64,000 nt of DNA from Steroidobacteraceae bacterium (lineage in GTDB: Bacteria; Pseudomonadota; Gammaproteobacteria; Steroidobacterales; Steroidobacteraceae): the NCBI GenBank assembly GCA_019187495.1, contig JABAQN010000001.1:16437-80436 (forward strand), read 5' to 3'. This document shows positions 57,383-64,000 of this stretch, one piece after another. A program made the position numbers and the translations under genes. Numbering within the stretch: the stretch's first letter is position 1; every line of letters starts with the position of its first letter. The notes under the pieces are model-generated. The model was not told where the DNA came from. It worked only from the letters and a program-made list of their open reading frames with translations, and searched no databases.

Positions 57383-57910
57383 TCATCCGGGCCACTCGCA
57401 CGCACCCACGATGATGTTCGCGATGCGCTCGAGACCTGCGCGGTCCGCATCGCCGAACCGCGCGAGCTTCGGGCTGTCGAGGTCGAGCACGCCGGCGAGC
57501 GCGGCGTCGCCCGCACGGTCCGGCCGCAGCAGGGGCACGACGATCTCCGAGCGCGACGCCGCGTCGCAGGCGATGTGATCATCGAAGGCGGCGACATCCG
57601 GTACCACGATCGTCTCGCGTCGCACCGCCGCCGCACCGCACACACCGCGGCCGATCGCGATCCGCACACAGGCCGGCCTGCCCTGGAACGGACCGACGAT
57701 CAGTTCGCGTGCGCCCGTTGCACCGATGGCCGGCAGGTAAAAGCCCGCCCAGTTGAGATCGGGCAACGCGTGGTAGAGGAGCGCCGCGGCGTTCGCGAGA
57801 TTGGCCACGAGGTCCCGCTCGGCACCGAGCAGGGCGGCGAGATCGCGCGCGAGATCGGCATACGCCTGTGCCGGGTCCGTGAAATCGTAATGGGTCGTCG
57901 CGAAGCTCAT
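57383..57910 (-). CDS. msrC: Free methionine-(R)-sulfoxide reductase (GAF domain)
   Basis: A 175-residue GAF-domain enzyme that reduces free Met-R-sulfoxide with thioredoxin. The segments LNWAGFYLP, VGPFQGRPACVRIAIGRGVCGAA and DDHIACDAASRSEIVVPL are diagnostic. All three functional cysteines are present: Cys81, Cys91 and Cys115, the last two catalytic/resolving. It is the last gene of the minus-strand run sco-psd-epmA-msrC, 31 bp after epmA. The start at 57910 fits the family N-terminus. Confidence 0.94.
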   Translation of the reverse strand: MSFATTHYDFTDPAQAYADLARDLAALLGAERDLVANLANAAALLYHALPDLNWAGFYLPAIGATGARELIVGPFQGRPACVRIAIGRGVCGAAAVRRETIVVPDVAAFDDHIACDAASRSEIVVPLLRPDRAGDAALAGVLDLDSPKLARFGDADRAGLERIANIIVGACEWPG

Positions 57911-57941
57911 CGGACCTCCCGTGGAACGTCGTATCTTTACC

Positions 57942-58907
57942 TCACGCCCGATCGAGCGTGAAAGGGATCACTGCGTCGATGTGCTGCGCATCGCCGGCGA
58001 GCATCAGTACACGGTCGAATCCGACCGCCACGCCGACGCAGGCCGGCAGTCCGTGCTCGAGTGCCGCGAGCAGCCGCTCGTCGATCGGACCGACGGGGAG
58101 GCCGCGGCGTTGCCGCTCGCCTCGATCGGCCTCGAAGCGCGCACGCTGTTCTGTCGCGTCGGCGAGTTCGTCGAAGCCGTTCGCGAGTTCGATGCCCTCG
58201 GCATAGAGCTCGAAGCGCAGCGCCACGCGCGGATCGTGCGGGTCGAGCCGCGCGAGCGCGGCCTGGCTCGCGGGATAGCCATGCACGAACGTCAGGCGCC
58301 CGCGGCCGAGACGCGGGCCGACGACCGCGCCCATGATCAGGTCGAGCAGTTCGTCCCGCGAAAGCGAATCCCGGACGGGCGCTTCGAGCCCGAGCCGCGC
58401 CGCGCCGGCCCGGAGTGTGGCGATGGGCGAGTCGAGCGGATCGAGTCCCGCTTCGCGCAGGAACGCGTCGCGATAGGACAGCCGTTCGCTCGGGCGCTCG
58501 CGCCCCGTGATGCGGCCGATGAGTCCGGCCACTTCCTGCATCAGCGCATCGAGCGTGCCGCCGCGCCGATACCACTCGATCAGCGTGAACTCGGGGTTGT
58601 GCAGGCGGCCACGCTCGGCGCCCCGATACACATGGCCGAGGAAGTAGATGTCGCCGAGGCCCGCGGCGAGCAGGCGTTTCATCGCGTACTCGGGCGAGGT
58701 GTGCAGTGCGTAGCGGCGATCGCCGTCACCCGGCAGCTGCACGACCGCCGAGTGCAGGTTCACGTCGGTGACCGGCACGTTGATCAGCGCGGGCGGGTCG
58801 ACCTCCAGGACGCGCCGCTGCGCGAAGAACGCGCGCACGGCCGCGAGCGCGGCCGCGCGCTGCGCGATCCGATCGGGCGATGCACCGGGCGCGAAGTCGA
58901 CGGCCAT
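57942..58907 (-). CDS. epmA: EF-P--(R)-beta-lysine ligase EpmA
   Basis: A 321-residue paralogue of the lysyl-tRNA synthetase catalytic domain (E. coli EpmA has 325). It activates (R)-beta-lysine and joins it to Lys34 of EF-P. Class II motifs: motif 1 region VLEVDPPALINVPVTDVNL, motif 2 YALHTSPEYAMKRLLAAG with FLGHVYRGAERGRLHNPEFTLIEWYR, and motif 3 VAVGFDRVLML. No anticodon-binding domain is present. The start at 58907 (MAVDFAPGAS) gives the expected length. It lies 7 bp after psd. Confidence 0.95.
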   Translation of the reverse strand: MAVDFAPGASPDRIAQRAAALAAVRAFFAQRRVLEVDPPALINVPVTDVNLHSAVVQLPGDGDRRYALHTSPEYAMKRLLAAGLGDIYFLGHVYRGAERGRLHNPEFTLIEWYRRGGTLDALMQEVAGLIGRITGRERPSERLSYRDAFLREAGLDPLDSPIATLRAGAARLGLEAPVRDSLSRDELLDLIMGAVVGPRLGRGRLTFVHGYPASQAALARLDPHDPRVALRFELYAEGIELANGFDELADATEQRARFEADRGERQRRGLPVGPIDERLLAALEHGLPACVGVAVGFDRVLMLAGDAQHIDAVIPFTLDRA

Positions 58908-58914
58908 GCGCCGC

Positions 58915-59799
58915 TCAGCGCGGTGCGAGCGAGCCGATGCGCTCGCCGACCCGCACGCTGCGTCCGGCCGTGATCGCCGCATCCCATTCCGCCCGGCCCG
59001 GCGGCAGCAGCACGATCACGGTCGAGCCCATGTTGAAGCGGCCCATTTCCGCGCCTTTCGCCAGCGCGCGCGGCGCGGCGAGCGGAGCATCACCCGCGGT
59101 GAGGTTCGTGAGATCGCGCGGGCGGCGGGGCGTCACCTCGCCGTGCCAGACCGTTTCCATGCTGCCGACATTGAGCGCGCCGACGAGCACCAGTGCGAAC
59201 GGCATGGCCCCGTCGAACGTGCAGATCACGCGCTCGTTGCGCGCAAAGAGGCCAGCGACGCGCGCGGCGGTGACCTGGTTGACGCTGAAGAGCCGCCCCG
59301 GCACGTACCACGCCTCGTCGAGCGTAGCCGCGAGCGGCAGGTGGATGCGGTGATAGTTCCACGGCGCGAGGTAGATGGTCGCGAAACGCCCGCCCTCGAA
59401 GCGTCGCGCGAGCGCCTCTCGCCCGGCGAGCAGTGCGCCGAGCGTGTAGTCGTGGCCCTTCGCCTGCAGCAGCCGGTCGCCGCGGATCGGACCGCACTCG
59501 CTCACCGTGCCGTCGACCGGGGAAACGATCGCGAGTTCGTCGCCATCGACCGGCCGGGTGTCGGCCCGCAGCGCACGCGTGAAGAACGCGTTGAACGTCG
59601 GGTAGGCGAACGGGTCGGGCTCGATCGCATCCGCGAGATCGGGCGAGAAGCCGCGCATGAATGCCCGGATGAGGCCGTCCTTGATCCAGCGCATGCGTGC
59701 GCGCGCGAGCGCATGCACGAGGCGCGACAGGGTGTGCTGCGGCAGGAGGTATTGCAGCGCGACGAAGAGGCGCGCGCCGATACCGCCCGGATCGTTCAT
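58915..59799 (-). CDS. psd: Phosphatidylserine decarboxylase proenzyme
   Basis: A 294-residue inner-membrane-associated enzyme that makes phosphatidylethanolamine. The self-cleavage site is Gly-Ser-Thr in FNMGSTVIVLLPPG near the C-terminus, where the Ser becomes the pyruvoyl cofactor (LGST in many relatives). Other motifs: PFAYPTFNAFFTRALRAD, SPVDGTVSECG, and YLAPWNYHRIHLP with the conserved His. The start at 59799 overlaps the sco stop (ATGA). Length is close to E. coli Psd (322). Confidence 0.95.
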   Translation of the reverse strand: MNDPGGIGARLFVALQYLLPQHTLSRLVHALARARMRWIKDGLIRAFMRGFSPDLADAIEPDPFAYPTFNAFFTRALRADTRPVDGDELAIVSPVDGTVSECGPIRGDRLLQAKGHDYTLGALLAGREALARRFEGGRFATIYLAPWNYHRIHLPLAATLDEAWYVPGRLFSVNQVTAARVAGLFARNERVICTFDGAMPFALVLVGALNVGSMETVWHGEVTPRRPRDLTNLTAGDAPLAAPRALAKGAEMGRFNMGSTVIVLLPPGRAEWDAAITAGRSVRVGERIGSLAPR

Positions 59800-60422
59800 C
59801 CGCGCGCGGCCGCGACGGCGCTCGCAAGGTCGGCGGCGAGCTTCGTGCGGTCGTAGGGCGGCGTGAACAGGGCGCGCAGGCGCCCCGAATCGTCGAGCAG
59901 GAAGAGCGTCGCCGAATGATCCATCGAATAGTTGCCGCCCGGCAGGTCGACCTTCAGCGCCGCCGCGCCGAGCGCGCGCGTGAACCCCTGGATGTCGGGC
60001 GCTTTGCCGGTCAGCCCGATAAACTCGGGATCGAAGCCCGCGAGGTAGCTGCGCAGTGCCTCGGGCGTGTCGCGTTCCGGATCGACCGTCACGAGATAGA
60101 CCGTGAGATTCTGCGCGCTGGTCGACTTCATGACCTCTGCGAGAAGTGCGAGCGTGGTCGGGCAGAGGTCGGGGCAGTGCGTGAAGCCGAAGAAGATGAG
60201 GCTTGCGTGACCCGCGAACGCGGATTGCGGGAATGCCTGGCCGCGGCTGTCGACGAGTGCCGGCGCAGCGAACTCGCGCGGCTCGGGCAGCCAGGTGCCG
60301 GCCGCAAGTGTCGGGGCGGCAGCGGGCGCGGGCGCCAGCATCGTGCGCGCGAGCCACACGCCGCCGACGGCGCCGGCCAGTGCGAGGGCTGCGAGGGGCA
60401 GCCAGGATTTCGAGGTGGACAT
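59796..60422 (-). CDS. SCO1/SenC family copper-chaperone protein
   Basis: A 208-residue protein anchored by an N-terminal membrane helix ([19 protein letters not shown]) with a periplasmic thioredoxin-like domain. Copper ligands are Cys83 and Cys87 in [11 protein letters not shown] and His169 in YSMDHSA. It delivers copper to the Cu(A) centre of cytochrome c oxidase or acts as a thiol oxidoreductase. No oxidase gene is in the window. Its start codon shares the palindrome CATG with the divergent prmB start at 60421. psd follows with an ATGA overlap. Confidence 0.92.
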   Translation of the reverse strand: MSTSKSWLPLAALALAGAVGGVWLARTMLAPAPAAAPTLAAGTWLPEPREFAAPALVDSRGQAFPQSAFAGHASLIFFGFTHCPDLCPTTLALLAEVMKSTSAQNLTVYLVTVDPERDTPEALRSYLAGFDPEFIGLTGKAPDIQGFTRALGAAALKVDLPGGNYSMDHSATLFLLDDSGRLRALFTPPYDRTKLAADLASAVAAARG

Positions 60423-61326
60423 GGTGCAAGTATCCCACAATCGCCGCGTGGCCCCGACCGTGCGCGAAGTGCTCGCGCGCGCCGCGCGGCGCCTCGCGCG
60501 TGCGCGCCTGCATTACGGGCACGGCACGGACAATGCGCGCGACGACGCGGCGGCGATCATCTGGCACGTGCTCGACCTGCCGGTGCCGCCGCGGCCGCGC
60601 GACTACGCGCGGCGCGTGGGCGCACGGGCCAGACGCGCCATCGACGCGCTCATCGATCGGCGCATCCGCGAGCGCATCCCGGCCGTCTACCTGACGCGAC
60701 GGACCTGGTTTGCGGGGTGGCCGTTTTACGTCGACGAGCGGGTGCTGATTCCGCGCTCGCCGATCGCCGAACTGATCGAGCGCCGCTTTGCGCCGTGGAT
60801 CGATCCGCGCCGCGTCGCGGACATCCTCGATCTCGGCACCGGCTCGGCGTGCATCGCGATCGCCTGTGCGCGGGCGTTCACGCGTGCGCGCGTCGATGCC
60901 TCGGACGTCTCGCGGGATGCGCTCGAGGTCGCGGCGCTGAACGTGCGGCGCCACCGCCTCGGCCGGCGTGTGCGCCTCGTCCGCTCGGATCATTTCGCGG
61001 CCCTTTCGGGGCGCGCCTACGATATCATCGTGTCGAACCCGCCTTATGTCGGGGCCGAAGAGCTTGCGGCCCTGCCACCCGAGTATCGGCACGAGCCCCG
61101 CGGTGCATTGGCCGCCGGGAACGATGGTCTCGATTCCGTGCGCGCGATCCTGCGCGAGGCGGGGCGCCACCTGCGGCCGCGCGGCATACTCGTGGTCGAG
61201 GTGGGGAATTCCGAGGCGCTCGTCGCGCGGACATTCCCGCGGGTGCCGTTCACGTGGCTCGAATTCGAGCGCGGAGGCGGCGGAGTTTTCCTGCTGACGG
61301 CGGAACAGGTTCGCGGTGTCGGGTAA
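60421..61326 (+). CDS. prmB: Ribosomal protein uL3 glutamine methyltransferase PrmB
   Basis: A 301-residue SAM-dependent N5-glutamine methyltransferase of ribosomal protein L3. [18 protein letters not shown] and [31 protein letters not shown] are PrmB-specific. The SAM site is [17 protein letters not shown], the catalytic motif is [11 protein letters not shown], and [19 protein letters not shown] and [15 protein letters not shown] complete the match to E. coli PrmB. The ATG at 60421 has a GAGGTG ribosome site 5 bases upstream; a GTG at 60448 is the alternative. The stop lies 11 bases inside aroC. Confidence 0.94.
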   Translation: MVQVSHNRRVAPTVREVLARAARRLARARLHYGHGTDNARDDAAAIIWHVLDLPVPPRPRDYARRVGARARRAIDALIDRRIRERIPAVYLTRRTWFAGWPFYVDERVLIPRSPIAELIERRFAPWIDPRRVADILDLGTGSACIAIACARAFTRARVDASDVSRDALEVAALNVRRHRLGRRVRLVRSDHFAALSGRAYDIIVSNPPYVGAEELAALPPEYRHEPRGALAAGNDGLDSVRAILREAGRHLRPRGILVVEVGNSEALVARTFPRVPFTWLEFERGGGGVFLLTAEQVRGVG

Positions 61327-62401
61327 CACGTTTGGCAAGTTGTTCACGGTCACGACCTTCGGCGAAAGCCACGGGCCGGCGCTCGGCTGCATCGTCGATG
61401 GCTGCCCGCCGGGCCTCGAACTCGCCGAGTCGGACCTGCAGCCGGACATCGACCGGCGCCGCACCGGCACGTCGAAGTTTACGAGCCAGCGGCGCGAAGG
61501 CGATCAGGTGCGCATCCTCTCGGGTGTCTTCGAGGGCCGCACCACCGGCACGCCGATCGGCTTGCTGATCGAGAACACCGACGCCCGCTCGCGGGACTAC
61601 GACAAGCTGCGGGACCTCTTTCGCCCCGGGCACGCCGATTACACCTACCAGCAGAAATACGGCCGGCGCGATCATCGCGGCGGCGGGCGCGCGTCCGCGC
61701 GCGAGACCGTGATGCGCGTCGCGGCGGGGGCGATCGCGCGCAAGTATCTCGCCGGCCGGCTCGGCATCGGCATCCACGGCTACCTGTCGCAGATCGGCCC
61801 GCTCGAGCTCGAGCCGGTCCAGCCGGCATTCGCCTACGAGAATCCGTTCTTCTGTCCCGACCCGGCCCGTGTGGCGGAGCTCGAGCAGCTCATCTGGGAG
61901 CTGCGCCGCAGCGGCGATTCGATCGGCGCGCGCGTCACCGTGGTGGCCACCGGCGTGCCGCCCGGCCTCGGCGAGCCGGTGTTCGATCGCCTCGATGCGC
62001 AGATCGCGGCGGCGCTGATGGGCATCAACGCGGTGAAGGCGGTCGAGATCGGCGCGGGAACGCGCGCGGCCGCCCAGCGCGGCAGCGAGCACCGCGACCT
62101 GTTGACCCCCGATGGCTTCCGGTCGAACCACGCAGGTGGCGTGCTCGGCGGCATCTCGACCGGCCAGGACATCGTCGCGCATGCGACGCTGAAGCCGACT
62201 TCAAGTATCCAGGTTCCGGGCGATACGATCGACGTGCGCGGCGCGGCCGCACAGGTCGTGACGACGGGAAGGCACGACCCCTGTGTCGGGCTGCGGGCGA
62301 CGCCCATCGCGGAAGCGATGCTCGCGCTCGTGCTGATGGACCATTACCTGCGCAATCGGGCGCAGAATGGCGATGTGCAATCAACGACTCCGGTGATATG
62401 A
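61316..62401 (+). CDS. aroC: Chorismate synthase
   Basis: A 361-residue FMN-dependent enzyme that makes chorismate, the last shikimate step. Signatures: [71 protein letters not shown], and [21 protein letters not shown]. The start is GTG at 61316, inside the prmB 3' end. The stop overlaps asd (ATGA), so prmB, aroC and asd are translationally coupled. Length equals that of E. coli AroC (361). Confidence 0.97.
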   Translation: MSGNTFGKLFTVTTFGESHGPALGCIVDGCPPGLELAESDLQPDIDRRRTGTSKFTSQRREGDQVRILSGVFEGRTTGTPIGLLIENTDARSRDYDKLRDLFRPGHADYTYQQKYGRRDHRGGGRASARETVMRVAAGAIARKYLAGRLGIGIHGYLSQIGPLELEPVQPAFAYENPFFCPDPARVAELEQLIWELRRSGDSIGARVTVVATGVPPGLGEPVFDRLDAQIAAALMGINAVKAVEIGAGTRAAAQRGSEHRDLLTPDGFRSNHAGGVLGGISTGQDIVAHATLKPTSSIQVPGDTIDVRGAAAQVVTTGRHDPCVGLRATPIAEAMLALVLMDHYLRNRAQNGDVQSTTPVI

Positions 62402-63420
62402 GCAGGAAATTTCGGGTGGCGGTGGTCGGCGCGACGGGTCTCGTCGGCGACACGATGGTGAAGGTGCTGGAAGAGCGCAATTTTCCGGTGAGTGAGCTCT
62501 ATCCGCTCGCGAGCAGCCGCTCGCTCGGGCGCTCGATCGAATTCCACGGCAAAAGTTACCCGGTGCTCGAGCTCGACAAGTTCGACTTCTCGCGCGCCGA
62601 CATCGGGCTCTTCTCGGCCGGCAGCGAGACCTCGCGCGAGTACGCGCCGAAGGCATGGGCCGCCGGCTGCATCGTGATCGACAACACGTCCGAGTTCCGC
62701 TACGACGACGACATCCCGCTCGTCGTGCCCGAGGTGAACCGGCACGCCGTCGCCGGCTACAGGGCACGCGGCATCATCGCGAACCCCAACTGCTCGACGA
62801 TCCAGATGGTCGTGGCGCTGAAGCCGCTGCACGACGCCGCCGGCATCGAGCGCATCAACGTCGCGACCTACCAGTCCGTTTCGGGCGCGGGCAAGGAGGC
62901 GGTGGAGGAACTGGCCTCGCAGAGCACGGCGCTGCTTTCGGGGCGCGAGGCCGAGGCCAAGGTGATCGCCAAGCAGATCGCCTTCAACTGCGTGCCGCAG
63001 ATCGACCGCTTCGAGGACAACGGCTATACGCGCGAGGAGATGAAGATGTACTGGGAGACGCGCAAGATCATGGAGGATCCATCGATCCGCGTGAACGCGA
63101 CGACGGTGCGCGTGCCGGTGTTCTTCGGCCATTCCGAGGCGGTGCACATCGAGACGCGCCGCAAGATCTCGGCGCAGGAGGCCCGCGCGCTGCTCGAGAA
63201 GGCGCCCGGCGTCACGGTGCTCGACGAGCGGGTCCCTGCCGGGTATCCCACGGCCGTCACCGAGGCAGCGAACCACGACACAGTTTATGTCGGCAGAATC
63301 CGCGAGGATATCTCGCACGACCGGGGTCTCGACCTCTGGATCGTCGCCGATAACATCCGCAAGGGCGCGGCCACGAACAGTGTGCAGATTGCGGAGATTT
63401 TGGCGCGCGACTTTTTATGA
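62398..63420 (+). CDS. asd: Aspartate-semialdehyde dehydrogenase
   Basis: A 340-residue enzyme of lysine, threonine and methionine synthesis. The Rossmann loop is [25 protein letters not shown], and the nucleophile Cys132 lies in [13 protein letters not shown]. The C-terminal [19 protein letters not shown] core ([19 protein letters not shown]) and the final [20 protein letters not shown] are typical. It belongs to the shorter second type of Asd, as in Pseudomonas (fimV-linked). The start overlaps aroC. fimV follows after 100 bp, the arrangement known from P. aeruginosa. Confidence 0.97.
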   Translation: MSRKFRVAVVGATGLVGDTMVKVLEERNFPVSELYPLASSRSLGRSIEFHGKSYPVLELDKFDFSRADIGLFSAGSETSREYAPKAWAAGCIVIDNTSEFRYDDDIPLVVPEVNRHAVAGYRARGIIANPNCSTIQMVVALKPLHDAAGIERINVATYQSVSGAGKEAVEELASQSTALLSGREAEAKVIAKQIAFNCVPQIDRFEDNGYTREEMKMYWETRKIMEDPSIRVNATTVRVPVFFGHSEAVHIETRRKISAQEARALLEKAPGVTVLDERVPAGYPTAVTEAANHDTVYVGRIREDISHDRGLDLWIVADNIRKGAATNSVQIAEILARDFL

Positions 63421-63520
63421 GTCATAATGCGGCAGCAAACGGGTAGCAGCCGAGATTTCTGTAATAACCTTCTGTTTTTAAAGGTGAAAATTGCTGCGCC
63501 GGGATCGACGGGGAGTCAGA

Positions 63521-64000
63521 ATGATCGCTAAATCGCGGGTGTTGGCGCTCGCACTGCTGGTTTTGCCGCAATTGTCCCTGGCGCTCGGCCTCGGCGACGT
63601 TCGCCTCAATTCGCGCCTGAATGCGCCCCTCGACGCGGAAATCGAGCTGGTCGGCGCCACGCCCGAGGAGCTCTCGACGCTCAAGGCGCAACTCGCCTCG
63701 CGCGAGACCTTCGCCCGCTATGCGCTCGACTGGCCGGCGTTCCTGAACACCGTCACGGTCACGCAGGTGCGGGGCAGCGACGGGCGCACGGTCCTGCGGC
63801 TGAAATCGCAGGAACCCGTCACCGAGCCGTTCGTGACGCTGCTCGTGGAAGTGAACTGGGCGCGCGGTCGACTCGTCCGCGAATACACGTTGCTGATGGA
63901 CCCGCCGGTGTTCGCGCCCGGAGCGACGCAGGCGGCCGCGCCGGTTGCCGCGCCGACCGTCGGCGTCACCGGGCGGCAGGGTGAAATCGAGCGACCGGCG
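63521..64000 (+). CDS. fimV: FimV/HubP-type polar landmark protein (3' partial)
   Basis: Only the first 160 codons are inside the window. A signal peptide (RVLALALLVLPQLSLALGLG) is followed by the typical FimV N-terminal periplasmic domain: LGDVRLNSRLNAPLDAEIELV, the block EELSTLKAQLASRETFARY, then FVTLLVEVNWARGRLVREYTLLMDPP. The last segment in view is Ala/Pro-rich linker. Full FimV proteins have a LysM motif, a membrane helix and long acidic TPR regions; these lie beyond 64000. It sits after asd as in Pseudomonas. FimV organises type IV pili and polarity. A GGGGAG ribosome site precedes the ATG. Confidence 0.93.
   Translation, partial: MIAKSRVLALALLVLPQLSLALGLGDVRLNSRLNAPLDAEIELVGATPEELSTLKAQLASRETFARYALDWPAFLNTVTVTQVRGSDGRTVLRLKSQEPVTEPFVTLLVEVNWARGRLVREYTLLMDPPVFAPGATQAAAPVAAPTVGVTGRQGEIERPA

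Overview
The window is 64 kb of GC-rich chromosome from a gammaproteobacterium. The evidence is gene content: EpmA/EpmB-type EF-P modification, PrmB, a Kch-type potassium channel, an asd-fimV junction, parE next to parC, and a glyA-nrdR-ribD-ribE-ribB-ribH-nusB-thiL run. The left edge carries genes closely resembling the actinobacterial steroid side-chain module (ChsE1/ChsH1/Ltp2). Together with PEP-CTERM and TPR-sulfotransferase genes, this fits a steroid-degrading lineage such as Steroidobacteraceae/Nevskiales. That placement is an inference; no rRNA is present.

Layout. 0-5 kb: end of a steroid side-chain catabolic operon, two small accessory genes and an MFS transporter. 5-11 kb: two small membrane proteins, TPR-sulfotransferase/tadA/LOG overlapping genes, a PEP-CTERM protein behind a sigma-54 promoter, mltF and tRNA-Ser(CGA). 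11-16 kb: a VapBC-type module, the Kch channel, and a tight four-gene operon (7Fe ferredoxin, polytopic membrane protein, amidase-like nitrilase, secreted HutX-like protein) that I cannot assign to a known pathway. 16-23 kb: an OmpR-type two-component system, a second LOG protein, MarC, a secreted cyanophycinase/isoaspartyl-peptidase fusion and an orphan TagH-type FHA protein. 23-31 kb: DUF1820, purL, hutH, ettA and a deacetylase-family protein. 31-38 kb: the riboflavin/NusB/ThiL operon. 38-46.7 kb: a Ser/Thr kinase fused to a cyclic-nucleotide-binding domain, an S9 peptidase, an FkbM methyltransferase and xseB-ispA-dxs-folE2. 46.7-49.2 kb: rubrerythrin, a CCG-domain Fe-S protein and DUF3501 behind a Fur-family-like operator. 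49-64 kb: parE, parC, a FimX-like protein, epmB, efp, an interleaved inverted-repeat element, a free-Met-sulfoxide reductase, epmA, psd, sco, prmB, aroC, asd and the start of fimV.

Functional links: EpmB and EpmA flank EF-P and would beta-lysylate its Lys34. FimX-like and FimV both point to polar type IV pili/twitching. The sulfotransferase, PEP-CTERM and FkbM genes suggest surface-polymer decoration. The rubrerythrin operon looks like a peroxide-responsive unit. The most promising undescribed systems are the fdxA/membrane protein/nitrilase/HutX operon, the cyanophycinase-isoaspartyl-peptidase fusion and the rubrerythrin/CCG/DUF3501 operon. I saw no insertion sequences, CRISPR arrays or rRNA. 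No gap between genes exceeds 300 bases; the largest (5072-5367 and 57103-57382) hold, respectively, nothing recognisable and the inverted-repeat element.
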